A stretch of DNA of 64,000 bases from Novosphingobium sp. (GCF_027489515.1 NZ_JAIXZS010000048.1:1-64000); one strand, 5' to 3'; numbered from the stretch's first letter, positions 1 through 7,816 are shown. A program made the numbers and translations. Notes: generated from the letters alone by a model not told the origin.

Positions 1-1
1 G

Positions 2-805
2 GTCACCGGCCTCGAACACTGCGACAAGGTGATCGAGATCGACCAGTCCCCCATCGGCCGCACCCCGCGCTCCAACCCCGCCACCTACACCGGCGCCTTC
101 ACCCTCATCCGCGATTGGTTCGCCGGCCTCCCCGAATCCGCCGCCCGCGGCTACAAGCCCGGCCGCTTCAGCTTCAACGTCAAGGGCGGCCGCTGCGAAA
201 AGTGCCAGGGCGACGGCCTCATCAAGATCGAGATGCACTTCCTCCCCGATGTCTACGTCACCTGCGAGGAATGCGACGGCCGCCGCTACAACCGCGAAAC
301 GCTCGAGGTGAAGTTCAAGGGCCTCTCCATCGCCGATGTGCTCGACATGACGATCGAGGACGCCGAGGAATTCTTCAAGGCCGTCCCCCCGATCCGCGAC
401 CGCATGCACATGCTCAACGAAGTCGGCCTCGGCTACGTCAAGGTCGGCCAGCAGGCCACCACGCTCTCCGGCGGCGAGGCGCAGCGCGTCAAGCTTGCCA
501 AGGAACTCGCCCGCCGCTCCACCGGGCAGACGCTCTACATCCTCGACGAGCCCACCACCGGCCTCCACTTCGAAGACGTGCGCAAGCTCCTCGAAGTCCT
601 CCACCGCCTCGTCGATCAGGGCAACAGCGTCGTCGTCATCGAACACAACCTCGATGTCATCAAGACCGCCGACTGGCTGCTCGATCTCGGCCCCGAAGGC
701 GGCGTCCGCGGCGGCGAACTGGTCGCGGAGGGCACCCCCGAAACCGTCGCCAAAAACCCGCGCAGCTTCACCGGCCACTACCTGAAGCCGCTCCTCTCCC
801 GCTAA
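2..805 (+). CDS. uvrA: UvrABC excinuclease subunit A, C-terminal part (truncated by window start)
   Basis: This is the C-terminal 267 residues of UvrA, the ATP-dependent damage-recognition subunit of nucleotide excision repair. The frame is open from base 2, so the true start lies outside the window. Visible landmarks are the [17 protein letters not shown] block, the zinc-binding CEKC...CEEC module, the ABC signature [15 protein letters not shown] and the Walker B segment [15 protein letters not shown] followed by the switch His in [10 protein letters not shown]. The zinc module and second ATPase half are intact, so nothing suggests a pseudogene. A palindromic repeat starts 10 bases after the stop. 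Confidence 0.97.
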   Translation, partial: VTGLEHCDKVIEIDQSPIGRTPRSNPATYTGAFTLIRDWFAGLPESAARGYKPGRFSFNVKGGRCEKCQGDGLIKIEMHFLPDVYVTCEECDGRRYNRETLEVKFKGLSIADVLDMTIEDAEEFFKAVPPIRDRMHMLNEVGLGYVKVGQQATTLSGGEAQRVKLAKELARRSTGQTLYILDEPTTGLHFEDVRKLLEVLHRLVDQGNSVVVIEHNLDVIKTADWLLDLGPEGGVRGGELVAEGTPETVAKNPRSFTGHYLKPLLSR

Positions 806-815
806 AGCCAAGAAG

Positions 816-870
816 CCCTCTCCCCCCCCTCCTTCGGGGAGAGGGTTGGGAGAGGGTTGGGAGAGGGGGT
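816..870. repeat. C/G-rich palindromic intergenic repeat after uvrA
   Basis: Inverted arms CCCTCTCCCC (816-825) and GGGGAGAGGG (836-845) form a hairpin. They are followed by two tandem copies of a TTGGGAGAGGG-like unit. The same design, a C-rich/G-rich hairpin followed by a GTTGGG tail, recurs at 1867 and 3975, so this looks like one member of a REP-like family. It could also act as a weak terminator for uvrA. Confidence 0.6.
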
Positions 871-992
871 GTTCAGCGCCGCACCCCAAGCAACAAAACG
901 CCACACCGCAGCAAACCAACGCCGCCGCCCTCCTGCTATGCGCCGCGCAGTCGCACCCACTCCGCAAGACGCAGACGTCAGGATCTGGCCCC

Positions 993-1853
993 ATGAAAAC
1001 CGCCCACCCCGCCGCTCTCGCGGCCGCGCTCACCCTCCTCGCGCCCGCCGCCGCCCATGCGCAGAGCACGCCGCAAGCCGCCCCCCAGCGCCCCCTCGGC
1101 CCGCCCCCGCAGCCCACCTGGACGCTCACCGTCGGCATGGTCCCGCTCGTTGCCCCCGCCTGGCAGGGCTCGCGCGATTATGCGCTCTCGATCTTCCCGG
1201 ACATCCGCGTCGCCTACAAGGACGTCGCCTTCGCCTCGGTGCAGGAAGGCTTCGGCGTCAATGTCATCAACCGCGATGGCTGGAAGATCGGCCCCATCGC
1301 CCGCCTCCGCTTCGGACGGCGTGAGAGCACCGGCGGCTCGCCCTTCCTCGTCACCGGCGGCAGCACGGCCCTGCGCGGCTTCGGCAACATCGGCCTCGCC
1401 GGAGAATTCGGCGGCTTCGTGCAATATAGCCCGACACGCCGCCTCGCCCTGCGCACCGAACTGCGCCAGGGCACCGGCGGCCACGAAGGCCTCGTCGCCG
1501 AACCCTCCATCCGCTTCACCGATCGCGCCGGCCCCTTCCGCTATTCGCTCACCGCGCGCAGCACCTTCGCCAGCGCCAGATACACGCAGGTCTACTTCGG
1601 CGTGACGGCGCAGCAAGCCGCCCGCGCCGGCCTCCCCGCCTACCAGACCGGCTCCGGCCTCGTCTCCGCGGGGCTCGGCGGCACGCTCACCCGCCCGCTC
1701 GGCAAGCGCGGCCAGCACGGCGCGCTCACCCTCCTCGCCGGCTATGACCGCCTCGGCCATGTCGTCGCCGATAGCACCCTCATCCGCCAGCGCGGCCGCC
1801 GCGATCAGTTCACCCTCGGCCTCGCCTACGGCTACCGCTTCACCTGGAAATAA
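993..1853 (+). CDS. MipA/OmpV family outer membrane protein
   Basis: A 286-residue protein with a clear signal peptide (residues 1-24, ending AAAHAQ), then a beta-barrel-like chain with a terminal aromatic motif (YGYRFTW). The segment around VGMVPLVAPAWQGSRDYALS and the following FPDIRVAYKD resemble the MipA/OmpV family, outer-membrane barrels linked in E. coli to the MltA/PBP1B scaffold. The ATG at 993 was chosen because it places the signal peptide at the N terminus; the frame is open further upstream but that part is repeat-derived. The gene stands alone between two palindromic repeats. The actual ligand or partner cannot be told from sequence. Confidence 0.8.
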   Translation: MKTAHPAALAAALTLLAPAAAHAQSTPQAAPQRPLGPPPQPTWTLTVGMVPLVAPAWQGSRDYALSIFPDIRVAYKDVAFASVQEGFGVNVINRDGWKIGPIARLRFGRRESTGGSPFLVTGGSTALRGFGNIGLAGEFGGFVQYSPTRRLALRTELRQGTGGHEGLVAEPSIRFTDRAGPFRYSLTARSTFASARYTQVYFGVTAQQAARAGLPAYQTGSGLVSAGLGGTLTRPLGKRGQHGALTLLAGYDRLGHVVADSTLIRQRGRRDQFTLGLAYGYRFTWK

Positions 1854-1866
1854 CCTCCAAAGAAAG

Positions 1867-1905
1867 CCCCCTCCTCTTCAGAGGAGGGGGTTGGGGATGG
1901 TGGCG
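1867..1905. repeat. C/G-rich palindromic repeat (hairpin plus GTTGGGG tail)
   Basis: Perfect 11-base arms (1867-1877 and 1880-1890) are separated by two bases and followed by a GTTGGGGATGGTGG tail. The architecture matches the elements at 816 and 3975. It may double as a terminator for the MipA gene, but it lacks a T-tract. Confidence 0.6.
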
Positions 1906-1966
1906 CTAACCCCCCTTTAAGCCAATCCCCCTATCCTCCCCCCGCGCGCAGCAAAGGGGGATCTTC

Positions 1967-2443
1967 ATGCGCCTGTGGTACCTGATGATTCCGGCCATCG
2001 CCCTTGGCAGCATCAACGCCGGCTACTCCGCGTGGCGCGCCAGCCCGCCCAGCAAACTCACCGAATTCCGCGCCATGTGCTTCGGCAAGGTCGAAGCCGC
2101 CGGCCTCTCCCGCAGCGAGAGCATCCCGCTCTGCAACTGCCTGATCGGCAAGGCCCGCTGGTACAAGTGGAGCCACTGGGGCGCAGACTACACCCGCGAA
2201 GTGCACATGCAGTTCGCCCGCGAATGCATAGATCAGGTCGCCGCCGCCTCCCGCGAAACCGCGCCCGGCTGGGGCACCTTCACCAGCGGCCCACCCCGCA
2301 GCAACCGCCCGCTCACCGGCCCCGGCTCCGGCTGGGGCGAAGCGCCCGACGCCGATGAGGATGAGGAAGACACCGCGTCCGCCGAGCGCTCCTACACCAG
2401 CCAGACCAAGCAATACGGCGATCCCGGCTACGGCTCCGAATAA
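1967..2443 (+). CDS. Small protein of unknown function with N-terminal hydrophobic segment
   Basis: A 158-residue protein that I do not recognise. Residues 3-17 are hydrophobic (LWYLMIPAIALGSIN) and could be a signal anchor. The middle carries three Cys, two of them in a CNCLIG motif, and the Trp-rich segment RWYKWSHWG. The last 60 residues are low complexity, rich in Gly, Pro and acid. Codon use matches the high-GC neighbours, unlike the next gene. A purine-rich AAAGGGGG precedes the ATG. Probably an exported or membrane-anchored protein. Confidence 0.6.
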   Translation: MRLWYLMIPAIALGSINAGYSAWRASPPSKLTEFRAMCFGKVEAAGLSRSESIPLCNCLIGKARWYKWSHWGADYTREVHMQFARECIDQVAAASRETAPGWGTFTSGPPRSNRPLTGPGSGWGEAPDADEDEEDTASAERSYTSQTKQYGDPGYGSE

Positions 2444-2814
2444 CCCCCGCGCGCGGGTTCGGTAGGAACCTCCAAGGTGTAGAAGCAAAGAAGGGGGCCA
2501 TCGCCCCCTTCACCCCCGGCACTGGCAATGTGGGCGCTCACCCCGCACCAAATCGTGAGGGCCGCCCGATCCCGCCCCATTTTTGCGGCACGCACAAAAG
2601 GGGGAGGTGGCGGCCCGAAGCGCTGACGGAGGAGCAAGAACCTCACTGGGACGCGGAGGGGATAGAATGGCGTGATCGGCCAAATAGCAAAGCCGGCCTT
2701 CTTAGAGCCCCAACGCAACGAAGGTAAGTGGGAGTGAAGCCTACATATCAAAGATTGCGCAATATCGTTTTGAAAGCGCTTCCATCTGTTTCGTGAATCA
2801 GACAGAGTGATCAG
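2444..2814. other. Intergenic region with hairpin; composition shifts to AT-rich
   Basis: No convincing gene is seen. A perfect hairpin (GAAGGGGGC, loop CATC, GCCCCCTTC) occupies 2490-2511 without a T-tract. From about 2735 the DNA turns AT-rich, marking the left edge of the islet that carries the next gene. No tRNA or direct repeat was seen at this edge. Confidence 0.5.
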
Positions 2815-3597
2815 ATGCCAATGAAACCAAAATACTTTCAGCGTATGCCAGGAGGTGGCTACTACACACCTGTGTTTTCAGTGGAACGGCTACGGCAATT
2901 ATCTAAGATAATTCCTTTTTCTGGCGAGGATGACAGAACCTACGCTTTGGCCTTGATAATCTTGCGGCTCTGCTTTGGCGAAGATTGGCTTGAGAAGCAC
3001 ATCCTTAGTGAGCCTCAAGATGGCTACTTTGCGCGGCAGCTCGCTGATATAAATGGCTCAGCTCGCGTTATGCAGAGAGTACGCCGAGCGGCCGAACTAG
3101 TTTTCAATCTTGCAGGTTCTATTGGAGTTGAAGCACCATTTGATCAAATTGCAAATGGTGAGATCGAGTCGGGAATATCTGAGCTTGAAGTTGGAAAATT
3201 ATTAAAGAAATCAGGAATTAGATTTCGTTATATCTGGCCATCAGGTGTCAAAGGTGAAAGCTATGACTTAGAAATTATGCTAGAAAATGGATACATTGTT
3301 TTTTGTGACACTAAATGTAAAATTGAGAATAGATTATTTTCAAAGAAGGGAATTCAAAATTCTTTAAAAGAAGCGAGTTCGAGAAATCTTCCTCGAGGGT
3401 ATCCTTGCGCAATTTTTCTAAAGGTGCCTCATGAATGGGTTGCGGAGCAAGAAATATTCTCTCAAATAGAAAACGAAATATGGCGATTCCTCGGTAGAAC
3501 TAGAAGAATTGTTTGTGTGCAGTTATTCTCCGTTATCGTGGATGCGAAAGATAACATTTTGATGGAGCGGGATTGGGGATGGGAATACGTAAAATAA
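2815..3597 (+). CDS. Putative PD-(D/E)XK-like nuclease-fold protein in an AT-rich islet
   Basis: A 260-residue protein with no family I can name firmly. The region around residues 148-170 (SYDLEI, then FCDTKCK) gives Asp151, then Asp165-Thr-Lys167. This spacing fits the core of PD-(D/E)XK (restriction endonuclease-like) folds, where strand-borne Asp and D/E-x-K residues bind metal. No methyltransferase or partner gene is adjacent, so a classical restriction system is not supported. Base composition and codon use (AAA, TTA, ATA) are strikingly AT-rich compared with both neighbours, a sign of recent transfer. It could be a solitary defence nuclease, a mobile-element remnant or a recombination protein. 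Confidence 0.55.
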   Translation: MPMKPKYFQRMPGGGYYTPVFSVERLRQLSKIIPFSGEDDRTYALALIILRLCFGEDWLEKHILSEPQDGYFARQLADINGSARVMQRVRRAAELVFNLAGSIGVEAPFDQIANGEIESGISELEVGKLLKKSGIRFRYIWPSGVKGESYDLEIMLENGYIVFCDTKCKIENRLFSKKGIQNSLKEASSRNLPRGYPCAIFLKVPHEWVAEQEIFSQIENEIWRFLGRTRRIVCVQLFSVIVDAKDNILMERDWGWEYVK

Positions 3598-3884
3598 AAA
3601 TCATGATTTTGACACAGGTTTGAATTGGCTGATCTTTAATACCCAATGGGGTCCGCTTCCTAATTTGGGAAAATGGATGGCATTGAGGGATATTTTGTAG
3701 ATAAAATTGTCGATTATTATGTAAGTATAGATCATGATAAGAAATTTCTTCGAAGTAGAAGGATAAGGTTTTTTTCCTGAGATAACCAAACGGTACGCCG
3801 TGCTAGCTGTACGAATACCCCCTGTCCTACACACCCCCACCCATGCCACAATGATCCCGTTTTGTTCCAAGGGAGTCGCACGGC
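3598..3884. other. AT-rich non-coding tail of the transferred islet
   Basis: No gene is supported. AT-rich sequence continues to about 3790 and then returns to host-like composition, marking the right edge of the islet. A short minus-strand frame here has no recognisable content. Confidence 0.5.
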
Positions 3885-3974
3885 ATGGCACAGCACAATT
3901 CCAGCGGGTTCGGGCGCGGGTGGATACCCATGGAGCGCGATCTCGGGCTGCCCGATGATAGCAACCCGTTCGCT

Positions 3975-4067
3975 CCCCTCCCGCCTGCGGGAGGGGCTGG
4001 GGGTGGGCCGGAGCTATGTGCGGCGTATGGGGCGGCCCACCCCAACCCCTCCCGCTTGCGGGAGGGG
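3975..4067. repeat. Inverted pair of REP-like elements (REPIN-like)
   Basis: The first element has arms CCCCTCCCGC (3975-3984) and GCGGGAGGGG (3987-3996) followed by CTGGGGGTGGGCC. The second is its reverse complement with few differences: GGCCCACCCCAACC, then arms at 4046-4055 and 4058-4067. The two copies, about 34 bases each, face each other across 24 bases. This is the layout of REPIN/BIME elements. No RAYT transposase gene is present in the window. Confidence 0.7.
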
Positions 4068-4073
4068 CTTTGC

Positions 4074-5162
4074 ATGTCGCTTCCCTTCACGCCGGATCGC
4101 CGCGTGCGCTTTCTCCATCACCTTGCCGTCACCGGCAATGTCCGCCGCGCCTGTGCGTTGGTCGGCGTCTCGGCGCAGGCGGCCTATGTCCACAAGCGGC
4201 GCGATGCGGCCTTTGCGCATGGTTGGCATGCCGCGCTGCTCCTCGCGCGCGATGCGGCGGAGGAGGTGCTGGCCGAACGCGCGCTGCATGGGGTGGAGGA
4301 GACGATCTTCTACCGGGGCGAGGCGGTCGGCAGCCGCGTCCGCTTCGATGCGCGCCTGCTGCTGGCCCATCTCGCCCGGCTCGATGCCCACGCCGATCAG
4401 GCCGCCGCCGATCCCGCCACCGGCATCGCCGCCCGCTTCGATGAATACCTCGCCGAACTGCATGGCGCCGGGGAGGCCGGCCCCGAACCCGCCTTCGCGC
4501 CGCCGGACGACGATTTCGAGGCCCCGCCGCAGTGGACCCCCGCGCACCCCGCGCGGGAGGACGCGCTCTATGCCTTCCCCCCGCGCGTCGAGGACCTGCC
4601 TGCCGAAACGCTCGCCGAGCTGAACCTCGACGCCATCGATCCGCGCGATCTCTGGTCCCATGCGCTCGCCCACGCCCAGCGCCAGGCCGAAACCGCCGCC
4701 GCCGCCAGCTGGGATGCCGCAGCCCACGCCCGCCTCGCCGCGCTCGATATGCTCTTCGAAGAACGCGACGTTCTGGGTCCTCCCCCTTTTCACGAAGTGC
4801 AAATGGCCAGCGAGCCCTCAGATCCTCCCCGTTTTCACGAAGTGGAAATGGGGAGGGGGACCGCCGCCGCAGGCGGTGGTGGAGGGGTTATCCCGTCCTC
4901 CCCCGCAGAAGGGGCCCCGCCTGCCGGCGAGACCCCTCCCGAAATCCGTCCCGAAGCGCCCATCGAAACCAAGTCCGCGAAAGCGCTTCAGGACCCTGTC
5001 AACCGTGTCAACTTGCCCGCCGGCAGACCGGCGCGGCCCGCCCGCTCAGCGCCTGCCGGCGGTCAGAGGATGAAGTCGTCCGCGGTCAGCGTGCCTTCGG
5101 CGGCGTGGACGAAGAACGTCTCCGAGGTGCCCGCGTTGTCGATCACCAGCGTGACGGCGTAG
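4074..5162 (+). CDS. Helix-turn-helix-like protein of unknown function with repeat-derived C terminus
   Basis: A 362-residue frame. Residues 1-110 contain a homeodomain/terminase-small-subunit-like helix-turn-helix: RRVRFLHHLAVTGNVRRAC then VGVSAQAAYVHKRRDAAF. The ATG at 4074 was chosen because the conserved-looking part begins there; the frame is open back to an ATG at 3885, which would add 63 residues read through the REP pair. The GGGAGGGG arm of the second REP lies just upstream of the 4074 ATG and can serve as its ribosome binding site. From about residue 235 the chain is read through another repeat (4778-4889) and is low complexity. The last 100 bases overlap the convergent RTX gene, so the native stop may have been lost. 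The role is unknown; DNA binding is an inference. Confidence 0.6.
   Translation: MSLPFTPDRRVRFLHHLAVTGNVRRACALVGVSAQAAYVHKRRDAAFAHGWHAALLLARDAAEEVLAERALHGVEETIFYRGEAVGSRVRFDARLLLAHLARLDAHADQAAADPATGIAARFDEYLAELHGAGEAGPEPAFAPPDDDFEAPPQWTPAHPAREDALYAFPPRVEDLPAETLAELNLDAIDPRDLWSHALAHAQRQAETAAAASWDAAAHARLAALDMLFEERDVLGPPPFHEVQMASEPSDPPRFHEVEMGRGTAAAGGGGGVIPSSPAEGAPPAGETPPEIRPEAPIETKSAKALQDPVNRVNLPAGRPARPARSAPAGGQRMKSSAVSVPSAAWTKNVSEVPALSITSVTA
4778..4889. repeat. Second palindromic repeat family inside a coding frame
   Basis: Two copies of a CCTCCCC-N-TTTTCACGAAGTG unit (starting near 4778 and 4823) are followed by GGGGAGGGGGA and an ACCGCC/GGCGGT hairpin ending GGAGGGGT. The G-rich end pairs with the C-rich start, giving one long imperfect palindrome. 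Elements of this look (C-rich arm, GCCGC core, GGAGGGG end) are common between genes in sphingomonads. Here the element lies in frame within the upstream gene. Confidence 0.6.
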
Positions 5163-5998
5163 GTGTTGTCCTCGAGGCCGAGCTGGAGCACGAGGCTGCC
5201 CGCCGCCGGGGGGGAGGTCAGCGTTTCGCCGGTGTTGTCGATGAAGGTGAAGGCCTGGTCGCCCGCGGTGCCGGTATTGGCGTCGATCCAGTGCAGGTCG
5301 ATCTTGTCGCCCTGGGCCTGGCTGAAATCGGTGACCCAGTCGTAGTCATTGCCGCGCAGCTGGAGGAAGCTGCGGAAGTCGAACCGGTCCGCGCCGGTGC
5401 CGCCGCTGAGCGAGTCGCTGCCGCCGCCGCCGACGAGCACGTCGTTGCCCGCGCCGCCGATCAGCACGTCATTGCCCGCGCCGCCCGAAAGCCCGTCATT
5501 GCCCGCGCCGCCGATCACGTTGTCGCTGCCGGCATTGCCGTAGAGCGTGTCGTTGCCGCCGTCGCCGATCAGCGTGTCGTTGCCGGCCATGCCGGAGATC
5601 AGGTCGCGCCCGCCGTAGCCGCGCAGCGTGTCGCGGCTGTCGCCGCCGGTGATGATGTCGTTGCCGCTCCACGCCAGCTGGTTGATCGTCTCGGTGTCGC
5701 CCTCGGCAATCGCGTCGCGCAGCGCGAGGCCATCGATGCTGTACCCGGCGCCGATGGTGTAAATGGTCTCGCCCTCGCCGGAGATGACCGCGTTGACCGT
5801 GCCGTTCCACGCGCCGTCGAAAGTGCCGTCGGTCGTGAACGCCACGCCGCCGCCGCCGAAGTCATAGACCATCGACTTGTTGTCCATGCTCAAATACGCG
5901 CCGGCCGGGGCATAATAGAGGAGGGTCGAAAGAAAGTCCGCGTCGAACACATTGGTGTCTCTGTCATCGACGGTGAGGTAACTGTTGTAGGTTGCCAT
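5063..5998 (-). CDS. RTX (hemolysin-type calcium-binding repeat) secreted protein
   Basis: A 311-residue protein with about ten glycine- and aspartate-rich nonapeptides (GGAGNDVLI type) between roughly residues 115 and 205. These form a Ca2+-binding parallel beta roll. The C-terminal 100 residues (DFSQAQGDKIDLHWID onward) resemble the region that ends many type I secretion substrates. There is no N-terminal signal peptide, as expected for export by an ABC/HlyD/TolC machine. Such a machine is encoded at 51277-56200, not next door. No catalytic domain was recognised in the first 110 residues, so it may be a structural or surface protein. A GGAAC-N16-CGTT promoter lies about 60 bases upstream. 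Confidence 0.88.
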   Translation of the reverse strand: MATYNSYLTVDDRDTNVFDADFLSTLLYYAPAGAYLSMDNKSMVYDFGGGGVAFTTDGTFDGAWNGTVNAVISGEGETIYTIGAGYSIDGLALRDAIAEGDTETINQLAWSGNDIITGGDSRDTLRGYGGRDLISGMAGNDTLIGDGGNDTLYGNAGSDNVIGGAGNDGLSGGAGNDVLIGGAGNDVLVGGGGSDSLSGGTGADRFDFRSFLQLRGNDYDWVTDFSQAQGDKIDLHWIDANTGTAGDQAFTFIDNTGETLTSPPAAGSLVLQLGLEDNTYAVTLVIDNAGTSETFFVHAAEGTLTADDFIL

Positions 5999-6057
5999 CG
6001 CGCTGCTCTCCCTTTTTCACGCATCGGAGAAGGTATCAGTAGACTTGCTTATGCGTC

Positions 6058-6082
6058 AACGCGGGGAGGGCGCGGGTGTTCC
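6058..6082 (-). promoter_or_regulatory. EcfG-type general stress response promoter for the RTX gene
   Basis: Read on the minus strand, GGAAC (6082-6078) is followed by exactly 16 bases and CGTT (6061-6058). This is the alphaproteobacterial sigma-EcfG consensus with its preferred spacing. Transcription would start near 6050, leaving a short leader before the RTX start at 5998. Confidence 0.6.
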
Positions 6083-6243
6083 GGAACGGATCACCGCTGC
6101 TTCGGGGCGGATCGTCTTGTCGCTGTCATCAACAGGTCACCGTGCTGCAACAAACCGTACCTAGGCCTGAACCCCAGATGAACAGTTGCATGCCCCTGAC
6201 GGACGCGGCTCCTTGCGGGCGAGAGGAAGGCCCCGCAATCGCG

Positions 6244-6984
6244 ATGTCACGCAAGGCATCCATCCTGCTCTACGAACCGAACCTGACCATCCTGAGAATG
6301 ATGAAGTTCAATCTCGAGATGGAGGGCTTTCACGTCCTCGAGGCAGACGATCCCGCCGAGGTGACGCGCCGGATCGGTGAACAGGAACTCGATCTCGTAC
6401 TGCTCAACTGGAGCGAGCCGGGCGATGGGTGCATCGATCTGTGTCGCGCGGTGCGCCATGCCGATGGCGTTGGCTATCTGCCGATCATCGTGGTTTCGGC
6501 CGCGCGAGACGAACGCGAGCGGCTCGGCGCCTACGATGCGGGCGCCGACGATATCGTGGTGAAGCCCTTCTCGCTGCCCGAACTGCTCGCCCGCATTCGC
6601 GCCATCCTGCGCCGCACCGCGCCCGCCATCAGCGGCCGCGTGATCCGCATCGCCGGGGTCGAGATGGATATCGACAACGGCACGGTGAAGCGCGACGGCG
6701 CCCCGGTGCGGCTCAGCCTGATCGAGTTCAAGATCTTGCGCTACCTGATGGAAAACGCCGGCAAGGTCCGCACCCGCGAACAGATCCGCAATGCCGTCTG
6801 GGGGCGTGACAGCTTGATCGAGATCCGCGCGGTGGACGTGCGCATCACGCGCCTGCGCCGCCGGCTCAACAGTGACAACCGCCCCGATGTGATCCGCACC
6901 GTGCGCTCCGTTGGCTACGCGCTCGGCGATCAGCAACCGCGCGTCCGGTCGGCGGAACCGCGGCTTGATGGGGCAGAAGCCTGA
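6244..6984 (+). CDS. OmpR/PhoB-type response regulator with Asn in place of the phospho-acceptor Asp
   Basis: A 246-residue two-domain regulator: receiver (about residues 4-120) and winged-helix DNA-binding domain (about 140-235, with LSLIEFKILRYLM and VRTVRSVGYAL). In the receiver the usual LLDW motif reads LLNW, so Asn55 (AAC at 6406-6408) replaces the phosphorylated Asp. The acidic pair near the N terminus is also changed (YEPN instead of EDE/DDE). The conserved Lys in VVKPFS is kept and the usual Thr is Ser in VVSAARD. It is therefore probably an atypical regulator not controlled by ordinary phosphorylation. No histidine kinase is adjacent. The ATG at 6244 starts directly before the receiver; the frame is open back to 6076. 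Confidence 0.9.
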   Translation: MSRKASILLYEPNLTILRMMKFNLEMEGFHVLEADDPAEVTRRIGEQELDLVLLNWSEPGDGCIDLCRAVRHADGVGYLPIIVVSAARDERERLGAYDAGADDIVVKPFSLPELLARIRAILRRTAPAISGRVIRIAGVEMDIDNGTVKRDGAPVRLSLIEFKILRYLMENAGKVRTREQIRNAVWGRDSLIEIRAVDVRITRLRRRLNSDNRPDVIRTVRSVGYALGDQQPRVRSAEPRLDGAEA

Positions 6985-7008
6985 GAGCCGGGGCCTGAGC
7001 GCTATGGC

Positions 7009-7461
7009 TCAGGGTGTCGTCAGCCGCCCCACCGTGTCGCGGTCGAGCGTCCCGCTTGGTGATATCCCGGCGTTCGACTGAAACTCGCGGATTGCCTGCG
7101 TCAGCAGATCGGGATCCTGCGCGTCGGCTGCATTGGCAAGGAAATGCAGGCTGACCAGCCGGTCGACAATCCGCTGCACCGTCGCGCTGTCGAGCACGCC
7201 CGATCCGGCGGGAAGCGCCGCTGCTGCCGGTGGTGGGCTGGAAGATGCGGTTGGCGCAGGAGGCGGTGCCGGCACGAGATCGAGCGGCAGGGGCACTTCG
7301 GCAGCCGCCGGCTCATCCGGAGCATGCACCGAAACGGCGGTGCTCAGTTCCGGCGAGGTCGCAGCGCTCTGGGCGAGCGCGGTGCCTTCGCCAGCCGGCA
7401 AGACAAGGGCTGCGGCGAGCAGTAAAGGCAGACCGCAGGGACGCAGGCCCATTGCCGCCAT
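7009..7461 (-). CDS. Secreted protein with peptidoglycan-binding-like C-terminal helix bundle
   Basis: A 150-residue protein with a signal peptide (LPLLLAAALVLPAGEGTALAQ), a Pro/Ala-rich linker (about 40-85) and a C-terminal segment resembling a PG_binding_1 repeat (LLTQAIREFQSNAG, then SGTLDRDTVGRL). Such domains bind cell-wall glycan or help place envelope complexes. It is the last gene of the minus-strand run that holds the CsgG/HfaB-like lipoprotein, 10 bases after the preceding stop, so it may anchor or position that apparatus. The ATG at 7461 avoids overlap with the upstream gene; 7452 is an alternative. Confidence 0.6.
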   Translation of the reverse strand: MAAMGLRPCGLPLLLAAALVLPAGEGTALAQSAATSPELSTAVSVHAPDEPAAAEVPLPLDLVPAPPPAPTASSSPPPAAAALPAGSGVLDSATVQRIVDRLVSLHFLANAADAQDPDLLTQAIREFQSNAGISPSGTLDRDTVGRLTTP

Positions 7462-7471
7462 ATGCGCAGGC

Positions 7472-7816
7472 TCAGTTCTTGAACGTGCCGGTAGCCGTTG
7501 TCTGGCCGGAATTGCTGCCGGTGATGGTGTTGCCGTTGATCGAGTTCGAATCGCCATTGATCTGGTTGTAGACGCAATAGCCGCACGACGTCACCGAGCG
7601 ATACATCGAGGTCACGTCCTTGCCGATCGTCTGGATCTGCGCGTTCTCGCCTTCGGTCTTGTGCAGCAGCGCCGAGTTGATCGCCTGCGTCGAGCTGCCG
7701 TTGGCGCCCATCGTGCCCCAGGCGCTGGTTGCGGGGCCGGCGAGCGCCGGAACCTGCGCCGTGCCCAGCACGAGCGCGATCAGGGCAAGCGCGGCGGTGG
7801 TCTTGGTCGGGTTCAT
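7472..7816 (-). CDS. Small secreted HfaA/curlin-like protein
   Basis: A 114-residue protein with a signal peptide (residues 1-26, ending PALA). The mature chain is rich in Asn, Ser, Thr and Gly. A CGYC motif is followed by the Asn-rich strand-like tail DSNSINGNTITGSNSGQTTA. The overall pattern recalls Caulobacter HfaA and curlin-type subunits, where repeated N/Q/G strands stack into amyloid-like fibres. The start is the ATG at 7816, preceded on the minus strand by a GGAAGGAT ribosome binding site. It lies between a second secreted repeat-type protein and the wall-binding-like protein. The HfaA assignment rests on composition, length and neighbourhood, not on a strong match. Confidence 0.55.
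   Translation of the reverse strand: MNPTKTTAALALIALVLGTAQVPALAGPATSAWGTMGANGSSTQAINSALLHKTEGENAQIQTIGKDVTSMYRSVTSCGYCVYNQINGDSNSINGNTITGSNSGQTTATGTFKN

Noticed and set aside
2815..3597. A full restriction-modification system
   Set aside because: No methyltransferase or specificity gene is near; only one nuclease-like gene is present.
4532..6181. A 549-codon plus-strand open frame crossing the helix-turn-helix gene and the RTX gene
   Set aside because: It is antisense to the RTX repeats, and its Val/Ala-rich periodicity merely mirrors them.
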